From: JBHIFB01 sp046760905
GTDB lineage: Bacteria; Gemmatimonadota; CAZMKB01
Direction: 5' to 3'
Assembly: GCA_046760905.1 (NCBI GenBank)
Contig: JBHIFB010000059.1
Span: forward strand, 1 to 17,475
DNA length: 17,475 nucleotides
Shown here one piece after another: positions 1 through 7,695 of the stretch. A program made the position numbers and the translations under genes. The notes beneath the pieces were generated by a model. The model was given only the letters and a program-made list of their open reading frames with translations, searched no databases and was not told where the DNA came from. Each line of letters begins with the position of its first letter. Position 1 is the stretch's first letter.

Positions 1-75
1 CCAGGGGTGACAGCGAGGCGGCTCGAGGAGGCCCGAGCGACGTCGAGCGCCGAGAGGGGCGATAGCCCCTATGGA
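1..75. other. GC-rich edge segment with small hairpin
   Basis: About 74% G+C over the first 70 bases, clearly richer than the rest of the window, with a run of CGAG words. A 6-bp stem AGGGGC/GCCCCT (55-60 and 65-70, GATA loop) sits at its 3' end. The first reading frame is open from base 1 to a TGA at 115-117, so this could be the tail of a gene outside the window, but the encoded stretch is low-complexity and unfamiliar. It may instead be part of a dispersed repeat together with the adjacent inverted repeat. Confidence 0.35.
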
Positions 76-128
76 AGTGCTGCGTTTCACTTCCAAGATA
101 CGTCACCGTATTTGTGAAACGCAGCACT
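76..128. repeat. Perfect 15-bp inverted repeat with nested hairpin
   Basis: AGTGCTGCGTTTCAC (76-90) is repeated as its exact reverse complement at 114-128. The 23-base loop holds a second inverted repeat, ATACG/CGTAT (98-102 and 107-111, TCAC loop). The whole could fold as a nested hairpin or cruciform. It ends 25 bases before the start of the FG-GAP gene. No T-run follows the right arm, so it is not a standard intrinsic terminator. A REP/MITE-like dispersed element or a 5'-UTR structure are the main alternatives. Confidence 0.75.
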
Positions 129-153
129 AAGACCACGAATGGAGGGTTTTCTA

Positions 154-1914
154 ATGACGCTTGCGCGCTTTGCGGTTTTTTTCCTCTGCTCTCTACACAT
201 CGCCCTTCTGGCCGCAGCGGCAAGCGAAAATGCCCCCAAATCACCCTATACTCACGCTGTTAAAATCGTCGTCATCAAGGGAAGGGTCATCCTGCCGGCA
301 TCAAACGTTTTCGATGAGATGAGGGAAGGTCCTTACCTTGTTTTTGACAGATACATGAGGAAAAGGGGAAGAGTTGAGAAACCCGTAGCCGAGAATCTCC
401 GGGATCTGGGCCGGCGGCTTGGGACCGGGGTCTATTTTCTTCTTCGTGCCGACAGAATTTCTAAAACTTCCCTCCAGGAGGAGGAAGAAATTCTAACCGA
501 TGTGGGCGACATCGACAGTGATGGCGATATTGACATTATTACTATTAGATACTACTTGCCTGCCAGGATACTCATAAATCAGAATGGATCATTCACAGAA
601 GAGAACGATAGGTTGCCGGAGCTAACCGGCGATCCGAGAGACGTGGATTTGGTAGATGTGAATGGGGACAGTGCTCTCGATGTCTTCGTCACCTATTCGG
701 ACGAACAGAACCTGCTTTTCATAAACGACGGCACGGGGTTTTTCGGCGATTCGACCATTACACACCTCCCTGTCGATTCGAGCAGCAGTCAGGCAGCCGA
801 TTGGGGTGATGTGGATAATGACAACGACAACGACATCCTGGTCGTCAACTTCGGTGATTTCTATTCCCCCCCTTCAGAGGAAAACCAGCTGTTGATAAAC
901 GACGGCAGTGGACACTTTACAGATGAAACGCACGAGCGGTTCCTTTTCCAGATAAGCAAGGATCTCTCCACCGATGCCCTGGTCTTTGATGCGGAAGGTG
1001 ACCTCGATATGGACCTGGTGATCATAAACGATAATTTCAACTATGATAATTCCAGGATACTGATAAACGATGGCACAGGGCATTTTACGGACGAGACCCA
1101 GGGGAACTTCCCCGATGTGAACGGCTCGAGCATCAGAGTGAGGGCCGAGGATGTCGATGGGGACGAAAAGCCCGATCTTTACATTGCGAACTCCTTCTGG
1201 GAGCTTAACTTCCTGTGGATCAATGATGGGAACGGTCGCTTTTTCGATGACACGCAGTTCAGGACACCAACGAGCTCCTCAGTCGATAGCGCCTTTACAC
1301 TCGGGTGTGATATTGCGGATATCGAGGGGGATGGAGATAGCGACATCGTGGTCGCAAACAGGGCGGATTGGGACTCAGCTTATATCGGCAGAGGCAGAAA
1401 CAGGCTCCTCGTGAACGACGGATTCGGTTTCTTCACGGATCGAACATTTCAGATCTTTCCTCAGGCAGAGGATACGACAGTAGACGTGGATTTCATCGAT
1501 GCCGATGAGAGTGAATATATCGATCTCTACATCACAAACTGGGGGGAGCCGAGCGTTCTCATGATAGACCCCGGTGAAAACGTAGGTATCGCCGGGGATG
1601 GGTTGCAACCAGCGCCTTCGCCTTCACGTGCGTTCTTGCATCAGAACTTCCCGAACCCCTTCAACCCGCAGACCACGATTCGTTTCTCGGTGCCGGGAGA
1701 GGAAGGGGGAAGGGTTGCGGTTTCTATGGCCGTGTACGATATAAAGGGGCGGTTGGTGAGAAGGTTAATTGACGGCGAACTACCTGCGGGGACTCACTCC
1801 GTGGTCTGGGACGGGAGGGATGAGAGGGGCATAAAAGTTGCTTCCGGTGTATATCTAGCCAGATTGACCATAAACGGTGAGGCCTCACGAATCAAGATGT
1901 CACTCCTGAAATGA
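154..1914 (+). CDS. Secreted FG-GAP/VCBS beta-propeller protein with C-terminal sorting-like domain
   Basis: Predicted exported protein of 586 residues. The ATG at 154 is chosen because GGAGGG (141-146) lies 7 bases upstream; an in-frame ATG at 139 would place that SD inside the gene. The N-terminus (MTLARFAVFFLCSLHIALLA) is a signal peptide. Seven acidic repeats of the form D(V/I)DxDGDxDI(I/V) follow, most paired with a 'xxINDGxGxFxD' strand, from about residue 110 to 480. This is the pattern of a seven-bladed FG-GAP/VCBS propeller whose Asp-rich loops usually bind calcium. The last ~80 residues begin near 'NFPNPFNPQTTIRF' and end 'SRIKMSLLK', the FlgD-Ig/type-A sorting-like module common in FCB bacteria and used for surface delivery. 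The stop is directly followed by the ATG of the first ABC ATPase (TGAATG), suggesting one transcript. The ligand is unknown. Confidence 0.9.
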   Translation: MTLARFAVFFLCSLHIALLAAAASENAPKSPYTHAVKIVVIKGRVILPASNVFDEMREGPYLVFDRYMRKRGRVEKPVAENLRDLGRRLGTGVYFLLRADRISKTSLQEEEEILTDVGDIDSDGDIDIITIRYYLPARILINQNGSFTEENDRLPELTGDPRDVDLVDVNGDSALDVFVTYSDEQNLLFINDGTGFFGDSTITHLPVDSSSSQAADWGDVDNDNDNDILVVNFGDFYSPPSEENQLLINDGSGHFTDETHERFLFQISKDLSTDALVFDAEGDLDMDLVIINDNFNYDNSRILINDGTGHFTDETQGNFPDVNGSSIRVRAEDVDGDEKPDLYIANSFWELNFLWINDGNGRFFDDTQFRTPTSSSVDSAFTLGCDIADIEGDGDSDIVVANRADWDSAYIGRGRNRLLVNDGFGFFTDRTFQIFPQAEDTTVDVDFIDADESEYIDLYITNWGEPSVLMIDPGENVGIAGDGLQPAPSPSRAFLHQNFPNPFNPQTTIRFSVPGEEGGRVAVSMAVYDIKGRLVRRLIDGELPAGTHSVVWDGRDERGIKVASGVYLARLTINGEASRIKMSLLK

Positions 1915-2901
1915 ATGCCTGTATCGATGACAGCTCAAGTTGATAAGCTTCTGGGTGTTGATAACTTCTCCTTATCACTCGATATCGACAGAAAGTCGGT
2001 GAGGGTGATAGATGGGATCTCCTTTGATGTCGAGAATGGAGAAATAGTGGGAATGGCTGGTGAGTCAGGAAGCGGGAAGAGCATCACATCCCAAAGCATC
2101 CTGAGGCTTCTGCCATGCCCGCCATGGAAACTGGATGGTGGTGCTATATACTTCAAGGGCAGGGATCTTTACTCTCTCAGCAAAGAGGAGATGAGGGGGA
2201 TCCGGGGAAGGGAAATCGCCGTGGTACTGCAGGAGCCCATGACTTCTCTGAATCCATTCTACACCATCGGCCAGCAGGTTGAAGAGGTTCTAACCGCTCA
2301 TCTGGGAACCGGGCGCAAAGAGTCGAGAAACAGAGCCATCGAGGCTCTCGCCGAGGTGGGTATTCCCGGGCCATCTGAAAGAGCCGGTCAGTACCCCCAC
2401 CAGCTCAGCGGAGGACTGCGGCAGAGAGTGATGATCGCCGTGGCCCTTGCCCTGAAACCCGATCTTCTTCTTGCGGATGAGCCCACGACTGCTCTTGACC
2501 TCACCATACAGGCACAGATTCTGGATCTCATCAGGAAGTTGAGCGAGGAGCGGGCAATGGCGGTGCTTTTCATCACCCACGATCTGGCAGTTCTGAAGGG
2601 GATAGCGGATAGAACTATCGTGATGTATTCAGGAGTGCTTGTGGAGGCGGGCCCGACAGGGAGTCTTTTCGAGGAGCCGCTTCACCCATACACAAAGGCC
2701 CTGATTGAGGTCATCCCCCGGCCGAAGGAGAGAAAGAAAAAGCTTGGTACCATCCCCGGAAGCATACCGAAGCCGGATGCCCGACCAGGAGGTTGTCCGT
2801 TTCACCCCCGATGTGGGTATGCGATTGATAGGTGCAGAGAGGATCACCCTGTTGCGAAAGTCATAGATGGTGCCAGGATGGTTAGGTGCTGGCTCTATTG
2901 A
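1915..2901 (+). CDS. oppD: Peptide/nickel-type ABC transporter ATPase, OppD/DppD-like
   Basis: Cytoplasmic ATPase subunit of an oligopeptide/dipeptide-class ABC importer, 328 residues, the usual length. Walker A GESGSGKS (49-56), Q-loop Q106 in VLQEPMTSLNP, signature LSGGLRQR (164-171), Walker B LLLADEP (184-190) and switch His222 are all intact. The C-terminal oligopeptide-transporter extension starts at PLHPYTKAL (255-263) and carries four cysteines (C294, C300, C307, C325), the arrangement seen in family members that bind a [4Fe-4S] cluster. The start codon abuts the previous stop; an internal ATG at 1927 is possible and no strong SD is seen for either. It is paired with the OppF-like gene downstream, but no permease or substrate-binding protein is in the window, so the substrate cannot be assigned. 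The symbol denotes family, not proven specificity. Confidence 0.92.
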   Translation: MPVSMTAQVDKLLGVDNFSLSLDIDRKSVRVIDGISFDVENGEIVGMAGESGSGKSITSQSILRLLPCPPWKLDGGAIYFKGRDLYSLSKEEMRGIRGREIAVVLQEPMTSLNPFYTIGQQVEEVLTAHLGTGRKESRNRAIEALAEVGIPGPSERAGQYPHQLSGGLRQRVMIAVALALKPDLLLADEPTTALDLTIQAQILDLIRKLSEERAMAVLFITHDLAVLKGIADRTIVMYSGVLVEAGPTGSLFEEPLHPYTKALIEVIPRPKERKKKLGTIPGSIPKPDARPGGCPFHPRCGYAIDRCREDHPVAKVIDGARMVRCWLY

Positions 2902-3910
2902 CAATAGGAGGAGAGTCATTTCCCCGCTTTTCCATGTAGAGGATCTGAGGAAGTGGTATCCCGTGAAGGAGTCCTACCTTGCACGTTCGACGAATTTCGT
3001 CAGGGCTTTAGATGGGGTGACGTTCGATCTTGTAGAGGGAGAGATACTCGGCCTCGTGGGGGAGAGCGGGAGTGGAAAATCCACTCTTGGAAGACTGATG
3101 GTGAGGCTCGAGGAGCCTACCTCTGGTAAAGTCCTTTTCAACGGACGGGATATATTCAGTTTTTCACGGAGTGAGCTTGCCGAATTCAGAAGGAGCGCGC
3201 AGATTGTCTTCCAGGACCCCAGAGGATCTCTAAACCCCAGGATGCGAGTTGAAAGAATCCTCACGGAGCCTCTGGTCGTCCACGGGATCAGAAGCGGGAG
3301 CGGGGCCAGGAAGAGAGCGGCCCAGCTGCTTGAGCTCGTGGGCCTCCCGCCGGATGTAATGCCACGCTACCCTCACGAGTTCAGTGGTGGGGAAAGGCAA
3401 AGGATAGCAATAGCGCGAGCGCTGACGCTTGGTCCCAGGTTCATCGTTGCTGATGAACCCTTTACAGCCCTGGATGTTTCCGTTCAAGGACAGATTGTGA
3501 ACCTGCTGATGGAATTGCAGACCGAGCTCGGACTTACATATGTTCTAATAGCCCATGACTTAAACGTTGTATGTCGTGTCTCCGATAGGATTGTTGTGAT
3601 GTATCTCGGGAAGATCGTGGAAGTCGCTCCCTCAGATCGTCTGTACGATGGTCGCATGCACCCGTATACCGAGGTCCTTCTTTCTTCCCTGCCCCGGATA
3701 GAACCGCATGATTCGGAAGACAGGATCATCCCGGAAGGTGAGCCCGGAGATCCGAGCAATCCTCCACTGGGATGTGTGTTTCACCCCCGCTGCAGGTATG
3801 CGACGCACATGTGCAGGAAAAAGATGCCGGCCTTGAAGGAGGTGGAGAGGGGCCATTACGTTGCCTGTATGCTTTGGGGAGATATGACCTCAGCGGGTGA
3901 AGGTAAGTAG
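2867..3910 (+). CDS. oppF: Peptide-type ABC transporter ATPase, OppF/DppF-like
   Basis: Second ATPase of the pair, 347 residues from the ATG at 2867. Walker A GESGSGKS (65-72), Q-loop Q116 in VFQDPRGSLNP, signature FSGGERQR (172-179), Walker B FIVADEP (192-198) and His230 are intact. The C-terminal extension (MHPYTEVL, 264-271) has C303, C309, C316 and C334, again fitting a possible Fe-S site. The OppD-like and OppF-like subunits normally form a heterodimer beneath two permeases. The start is uncertain. The ATG at 2867 lies inside the end of oppD (35-base overlap) with no SD. A strong AGGAGG at 2906-2911 sits 6 bases before an in-frame ATT (2918), which would begin the protein directly at ISPLFHVEDL, close to where family members begin. 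The 3' end overlaps the convergent protease gene by 21 bases. Confidence 0.92.
   Translation: MVPGWLGAGSIDNRRRVISPLFHVEDLRKWYPVKESYLARSTNFVRALDGVTFDLVEGEILGLVGESGSGKSTLGRLMVRLEEPTSGKVLFNGRDIFSFSRSELAEFRRSAQIVFQDPRGSLNPRMRVERILTEPLVVHGIRSGSGARKRAAQLLELVGLPPDVMPRYPHEFSGGERQRIAIARALTLGPRFIVADEPFTALDVSVQGQIVNLLMELQTELGLTYVLIAHDLNVVCRVSDRIVVMYLGKIVEVAPSDRLYDGRMHPYTEVLLSSLPRIEPHDSEDRIIPEGEPGDPSNPPLGCVFHPRCRYATHMCRKKMPALKEVERGHYVACMLWGDMTSAGEGK
2906..2920 (+). promoter_or_regulatory. Strong SD with in-frame ATT, possible alternative oppF start
   Basis: AGGAGG at 2906-2911 is followed after 6 bases by ATT at 2918-2920, in frame with the OppF-like protein. No in-frame ATG, GTG or TTG lies between here and the conserved N-terminal strand, so either AUU is used or the SD is coincidental and translation starts at 2867 or 2870. 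Confidence 0.4.
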
Positions 3911-5152
3911 CTCTCTGGTGTTTCTCAGCCCCTGATGTTTCTCGAAGGTGATTGCCCAAACATCACGAATATCTAGGGGTAATATGTCCTCAGAGCCTTT
4001 TTTCGCGAAGGTCATCACATAGGTGTGAAATCCCCTTTCATCATCTGGATGTTTCCGCAAGAATGTGACTTCCTTCTGAGGTAAGATTTGTTCTGTTTCT
4101 GAGGTTTTTATTCTGAGAAAGCCGCTACCTGCTACCCCGAGCGGGATCGTTTCCTTCGACCAGAAAGCGGTGAAAACGGTCAGCTCGTCTCTATCGAGCT
4201 TCTCCATGATGAGCTGTGCTCTGGCTATCGTCACGCCGCTGGCATCTCTGCACAGAAATGTCTGGTTTTTGGGGAACATGTGTATCCGGGTTTCTTGAAT
4301 CTCCCTGATTCTCTTTTCAAGATCCGATTTGCCTGAGAAAAGACCCCCCCCGGTCCTTGTCTCCTGCCAGGAGATATCTCTGAGCTTGTTAAGCAGCAGT
4401 ATGAGGGTTCCCCGGTCTTCTTTGTATCTCGAGATACCGTATGCCTGAGCGTAGAAATCCGCCTCTTCTTCAGCATCCTCGTCGTATCCCACAAGTATGA
4501 GCGAACGGGCCAGCTCGTCGAGTTCCCTCGAAACGGCCACGGGATCGCGGGTCATCCTGGGTGAGGAGAATTGGGCTTGGGACTGCTGGAATGCGTGTCT
4601 GTTCTCGATATGGGAGATCTCGTGAGCAAGGACCATCTCAAGCTCCTCATCGGATTCGAGAATGCTCAAGAGACCTGTCGTGAGATAGATGAAGCCGGTG
4701 GGGCATGAGAAGGCTTTGAACATATCGCTTTCAATGGCGGAGAAGCTGTAAGTGTATCCTTTCAAGGGCAGCGGCCAGTTAAGAAGGATCCGAGTGCCGG
4801 CTTCCCTTACCCGCTGGATGACTTCATCAGGAGCCTGGACCGGATAATAGAAATTCAGGATTGCCGCCGCTGATATGCCTAGCTGCCTCTCGAAATCGTA
4901 GCCTGGGACCATGGGGTGATCAGGGAAGCATATCGGGCATTTTGTATAATTGGCCTCCAGCGCATCGTCGAGGCTAAGGAAATTCTCCCTGAGAAAATCA
5001 TCGGGCAGGTGGTGATAGTAAGTGAGGTGCAGGAGCTTGCTCTGCTTGTTGCCCACGTAAGTATAATTCGTCCTGAACCCTGCGAGTTGCGCCTCCAGCA
5101 GAGACACAATAGCAAGAAGAAATATTGCAAGGAATGAAATTCTATTGAGCAT
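3890..5152 (-). CDS. Secreted M48-family zinc metalloprotease
   Basis: Predicted periplasmic or secreted peptidase, 420 residues from the ATG at 5152. A GTG two codons upstream (5158) is less likely because GGGGG (5158-5162) is spaced for the ATG. The signal peptide is MLNRISFLAIFLLAIVSLLEA, without a lipobox. The M48 core spans about 140-255: a 'CPTGFIYLTTGLL' strand (150-162), the zinc motif HEISH (177-181), and E230 in the EEEAD segment as probable third ligand. This matches the BepA/YfgC and Loi-type secreted M48 enzymes that act on outer-membrane assembly or misfolded periplasmic proteins. There are no obvious TPR repeats. Residues 70-76 contain KCPICFP (C72, C75), which could form a disulfide or bind metal. 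The C-terminal ~120 residues are unfamiliar. It is transcribed away from the kinase gene and is the only minus-strand gene. Confidence 0.9.
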   Translation of the reverse strand: MLNRISFLAIFLLAIVSLLEAQLAGFRTNYTYVGNKQSKLLHLTYYHHLPDDFLRENFLSLDDALEANYTKCPICFPDHPMVPGYDFERQLGISAAAILNFYYPVQAPDEVIQRVREAGTRILLNWPLPLKGYTYSFSAIESDMFKAFSCPTGFIYLTTGLLSILESDEELEMVLAHEISHIENRHAFQQSQAQFSSPRMTRDPVAVSRELDELARSLILVGYDEDAEEEADFYAQAYGISRYKEDRGTLILLLNKLRDISWQETRTGGGLFSGKSDLEKRIREIQETRIHMFPKNQTFLCRDASGVTIARAQLIMEKLDRDELTVFTAFWSKETIPLGVAGSGFLRIKTSETEQILPQKEVTFLRKHPDDERGFHTYVMTFAKKGSEDILPLDIRDVWAITFEKHQGLRNTRELLTFTR

Positions 5153-5183
5153 GGCCACCCCCTATCGGCGGATTACTTTTTAA

Positions 5184-5212
5184 AATATATATTGGATTGA
5201 CCATTATTTCAA
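5184..5212 (-). promoter_or_regulatory. Sigma-70-like promoter for M48 protease
   Basis: Read on the minus strand: TTGAAA (5212-5207), 17-base spacer, TATATT (5189-5184). Transcription would begin near 5177, about 25 bases before the ATG at 5152. The AT-richness of the region raises the chance of coincidental matches. Confidence 0.45.
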
Positions 5213-5351
5213 CCTTTCAAATATATTGACCTTTCCCATTTTTCTGGGACTTATAGTTGCTATATCATATTATATCTCAAAAGCATCGCTTTTGTTTATC
5301 AATAACAGAACAGATCTTTACTCGGTTCAGGAACACTCCCCTCATGCCTGC

Positions 5352-5378
5352 TTGACTGTAGTTCAAGGGGGGTATAAT
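5352..5378 (+). promoter_or_regulatory. Sigma-70-like promoter for histidine kinase
   Basis: TTGACT (5352-5357) and a perfect TATAAT (5373-5378) separated by 15 bases, slightly short. The start would be near 5385, about 30 bases before the ATG at 5416. Confidence 0.5.
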
Positions 5379-5415
5379 TTAAGAACGAATGTATAACCAT
5401 ACATCCCCTCTTTGA

Positions 5416-7506
5416 ATGCGTGGATACCTGAAAAACCGCAGCCCGGCTGAGTGGGGAGGAGGCAGAACCAACATTGCCACAAAACTCCTCCTCCTTCTCA
5501 TCCTGATGACACTTGTCCCGGTCGGTATAACCGCCGTCCTCATGTTTACAACCGCAAAACAAATCCAGAAGGTGGCGCTGGATGAGGGAAAGGCCGCTCT
5601 TGTAGAGAAATTCGAATCTTACCTTTCTGACAGAACAAGGGACTATGCCGAAGGGCTCGGTAAGGAGCTTCTCAGAATCGAGGGAGAGGCACGGGCAGTT
5701 GCATCGATCGCGGCGGCGCTTTATTCCAATCCCCAGGCTTTCGAGCCGGATGATACCAGAACATACACCAAACACGATCTCGGTTTCTTCTGGAGTCCGC
5801 TGCAAGAGGGGTCGAACCTCTTCGCGGGTGCCGGAGTCGAGGTGAACGAACGCTTCATGGAAGAAGTGCGTCTCACCGAATACCTCGATCCTATCCTGGA
5901 AAACACCTACGAGGAAGATGAGAACGTGGCCTATGTCTATTTTACGTCAAGGAGCAAATTTTCCAGAGGCTACCCCTGGTTTGATGCACAGGAGGTGGTG
6001 AGAGGAGGGACGCTTCCACCGGATCTGGATGTAGAAACCCACCCTATATACTACCGTGCCGATCCATCCCATAATCCTGAAAGAGAAGTAGTCTGGTCGG
6101 ACGTTTATCTCGACGTTGCAGGACGCGGATTCATGGTTACATGCTCCTGCCCGGTGTACACTGATGACAATTGGTTTTGTGGTGTTGTGGGCATCGATGT
6201 CACCGTGGAAAGGCTTTCCAACAGGATTCATGAGCTTGAGGCTGGTGAAGCCGGATATGCGTTTCTCATTCGCGGCGATGGTTCCGTCATCGCCTTCACG
6301 GAAAATGCATCGCAGGATCTGGGTTATGATGCGAGTGTTCGGCCTGACAGGTTCAACCTGTTCGAAAGGGCGAAAGAAGGATTGCATGGTGTGCTGGATG
6401 TGATGTCCACTGGTTCCTCTGGTATTCGATGGGTGGTTGTCGAGGGGAACGAGAAGATTGTCGCATTCTATCCGGTCGTTCCTTCCAACTGGATGCTGGG
6501 TTTGGTTGTTCCGGTCGAATGGGTGACCAGGGCCGCTCTTAAGACCGGCGAGAAGATGCGTGAAAGAACGGATCTGCTGCGGGCAGAGATGTTTCTGTTC
6601 TTCTTCCTTCTTGTTACGGCGGTTGTGCTTGTCACATTCATGGTTTCCAGGAAGGTCGCCCGTCCCGTGAGGGAGTTGGCGGAGGGGGCGCGAAGGATAG
6701 GAAGCGGGGATCTCGGGTATCGGGTTTCCGAGCTTTCAAACGATGAAATCGGTGATCTTGCCCATTCCTTCAACGAAATGGCCACTTCGCTCAGGGAGAG
6801 AGAGGAGGAGCTCGCTCGAATCCAGCAGGAACTAATAATGTCCGAGAGCCTATCCTCCATGGGAAAGGTGGCCGCCGGCGTGGCACACGAGATAAGGAAT
6901 GCCCTCGGTGTGATCAAGAACTCGATCTATTACCTTGACGGGAAGCTGGAAACCGGGATTGAAAAGGAAAATCAGGCCCAGGTAGAGAAACACATGGAAA
7001 TCATCGAGCGGGAGATTGAAATCGCCGAGGGAATCATCTCCGAACTCCTTAACTTTGCAAGCCCGTTGGTGGCTCATGTGAAAGAGCTCGATTTGTGTCT
7101 ACTGATCCGGGAGGCCGTTGACAGGACCGCATTCCCGGCAAAAACGAGAGTGAAACTTGATTTTCCTGCTGAAACCTTGATGATCAGGGGCGATCCTGTT
7201 CTGCTCGGTCAGGTATTTTTTAACATCCTTCAGAATGCGAAGCAAGCAATGCCCGATGGGGGGGAGGTTACGGTTTCGATGGCTGTCGAGGAGACGGAGA
7301 TATCGGTGAAGATATCGGATACAGGTGTGGGGATAAATCCGGAGAATATCGAGATGCTCTTTGAGCCTTTCTTCACGACGAAGGCGAAGGGGATAGGTCT
7401 GGGCTTATCTCTATCGAAAAGGATAATTGAAGAGCACAAGGGAAGGATTGAGGTTGAAAGCACCGAGGGTGAGGGGACATGTTTCACAATTCATCTCCCC
7501 AAGTGA
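5416..7506 (+). CDS. Membrane sensor histidine kinase (dCache-HAMP-HisKA-HATPase), NtrB class
   Basis: Inner-membrane two-component sensor of 696 residues. TM1 is about 23-45 and TM2 about 391-410; between them is a ~340-residue extracytoplasmic region. Its segments 'VVWSDVYLD...PVYTDDNWFCGVVGIDV' (225-262) and 'GEAGYAFLIRGDGSVIA' (277-293) are typical of a double Cache ligand-binding domain. HAMP is about 411-463, followed by a short coiled coil. The H-box AGVAHEIRNA gives the phospho-acceptor His491. The ATPase domain has N607 (N-box), DTGVGI (635-640), FEPFFTTK (649-656) and GLGL (661-664). The next gene is an NtrC-type activator, its probable partner. The start is uncertain: ATG 5416 has no SD, while GGAGGAGG (5455-5462) precedes an in-frame ATT at 5473 that would begin the protein at ATKLLLLL, the usual kinase N-terminus. 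The sensed ligand is unknown; Cache domains often bind amino acids or organic acids. Confidence 0.93.
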   Translation: MRGYLKNRSPAEWGGGRTNIATKLLLLLILMTLVPVGITAVLMFTTAKQIQKVALDEGKAALVEKFESYLSDRTRDYAEGLGKELLRIEGEARAVASIAAALYSNPQAFEPDDTRTYTKHDLGFFWSPLQEGSNLFAGAGVEVNERFMEEVRLTEYLDPILENTYEEDENVAYVYFTSRSKFSRGYPWFDAQEVVRGGTLPPDLDVETHPIYYRADPSHNPEREVVWSDVYLDVAGRGFMVTCSCPVYTDDNWFCGVVGIDVTVERLSNRIHELEAGEAGYAFLIRGDGSVIAFTENASQDLGYDASVRPDRFNLFERAKEGLHGVLDVMSTGSSGIRWVVVEGNEKIVAFYPVVPSNWMLGLVVPVEWVTRAALKTGEKMRERTDLLRAEMFLFFFLLVTAVVLVTFMVSRKVARPVRELAEGARRIGSGDLGYRVSELSNDEIGDLAHSFNEMATSLREREEELARIQQELIMSESLSSMGKVAAGVAHEIRNALGVIKNSIYYLDGKLETGIEKENQAQVEKHMEIIEREIEIAEGIISELLNFASPLVAHVKELDLCLLIREAVDRTAFPAKTRVKLDFPAETLMIRGDPVLLGQVFFNILQNAKQAMPDGGEVTVSMAVEETEISVKISDTGVGINPENIEMLFEPFFTTKAKGIGLGLSLSKRIIEEHKGRIEVESTEGEGTCFTIHLPK

Positions 7507-7695
7507 GCCGGTTCATAAGTGAAGCAACATCGATATTGCTCGATCGAGCTCATTGAGCGGCTCCTTGAACGAAAGAGGCAACCGCAGTATGAAGCGATCA
7601 GGGGAGCATTCTACACCACCGGTTCCGTCTATCTGGTAATCGAGTGATATTGAAACATTTAAGGAAATATTGCATTATTATATATAGGGGGAACC
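7507..7695 (+). other. Gap between kinase and regulator with a possible 42-codon ORF
   Basis: Contains an ORF from GTG 7519 to TGA 7645-7647 (42 residues, beginning MKQHRYCSIELIERLLER and ending GSVYLVIE). It has no SD, a TAA directly before it, and I do not recognise it; it may be chance or a gene remnant. GCTCGATCGAGC (7538-7549) is a perfect 12-bp palindrome. The 3' part is AT-rich promoter DNA for the regulator. Confidence 0.3.
7650..7678 (+). promoter_or_regulatory. Sigma-70-like promoter for response regulator
   Basis: TTGAAA (7650-7655), 17-base spacer, CATTAT (7673-7678). Transcription would start about 7685, immediately before AGGGGGAA (7686-7693), giving a very short leader for the ATGs at 7696, 7702 or 7717. 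It implies the regulator can be expressed separately from the kinase. Confidence 0.45.

Larger units (their letters stand above)
5153..5415. other. AT-rich divergent intergenic region
   Basis: Separates the protease (minus) from the histidine kinase (plus) and holds a promoter candidate for each. A CAAAAGC/GCTTTTG hairpin (5278-5284 and 5288-5294, ATC loop) and a weaker TCCCA/TGGGA hairpin (near 5234-5249) lie in the middle. No sigma-54 site and no GYGACAC half-site were seen here. Confidence 0.6.

Noticed and set aside
1..117. Open first frame as the C-terminus of an upstream gene
   Set aside because: Only 38 codons, low-complexity and arginine-rich, and overlapping the perfect inverted repeat; no recognisable domain, so not called as a CDS.
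5278..5300. CAAAAGC/GCTTTTG hairpin as a terminator
   Set aside because: It lies between two divergent promoters with no gene reading into it, and has a low-GC stem and no proper U-tract.
7631..7655. TGGTAATCGAG as a sigma-54 -24 element before the regulator
   Set aside because: No TTGC at the -12 position; a sigma-70-like promoter is present just downstream.
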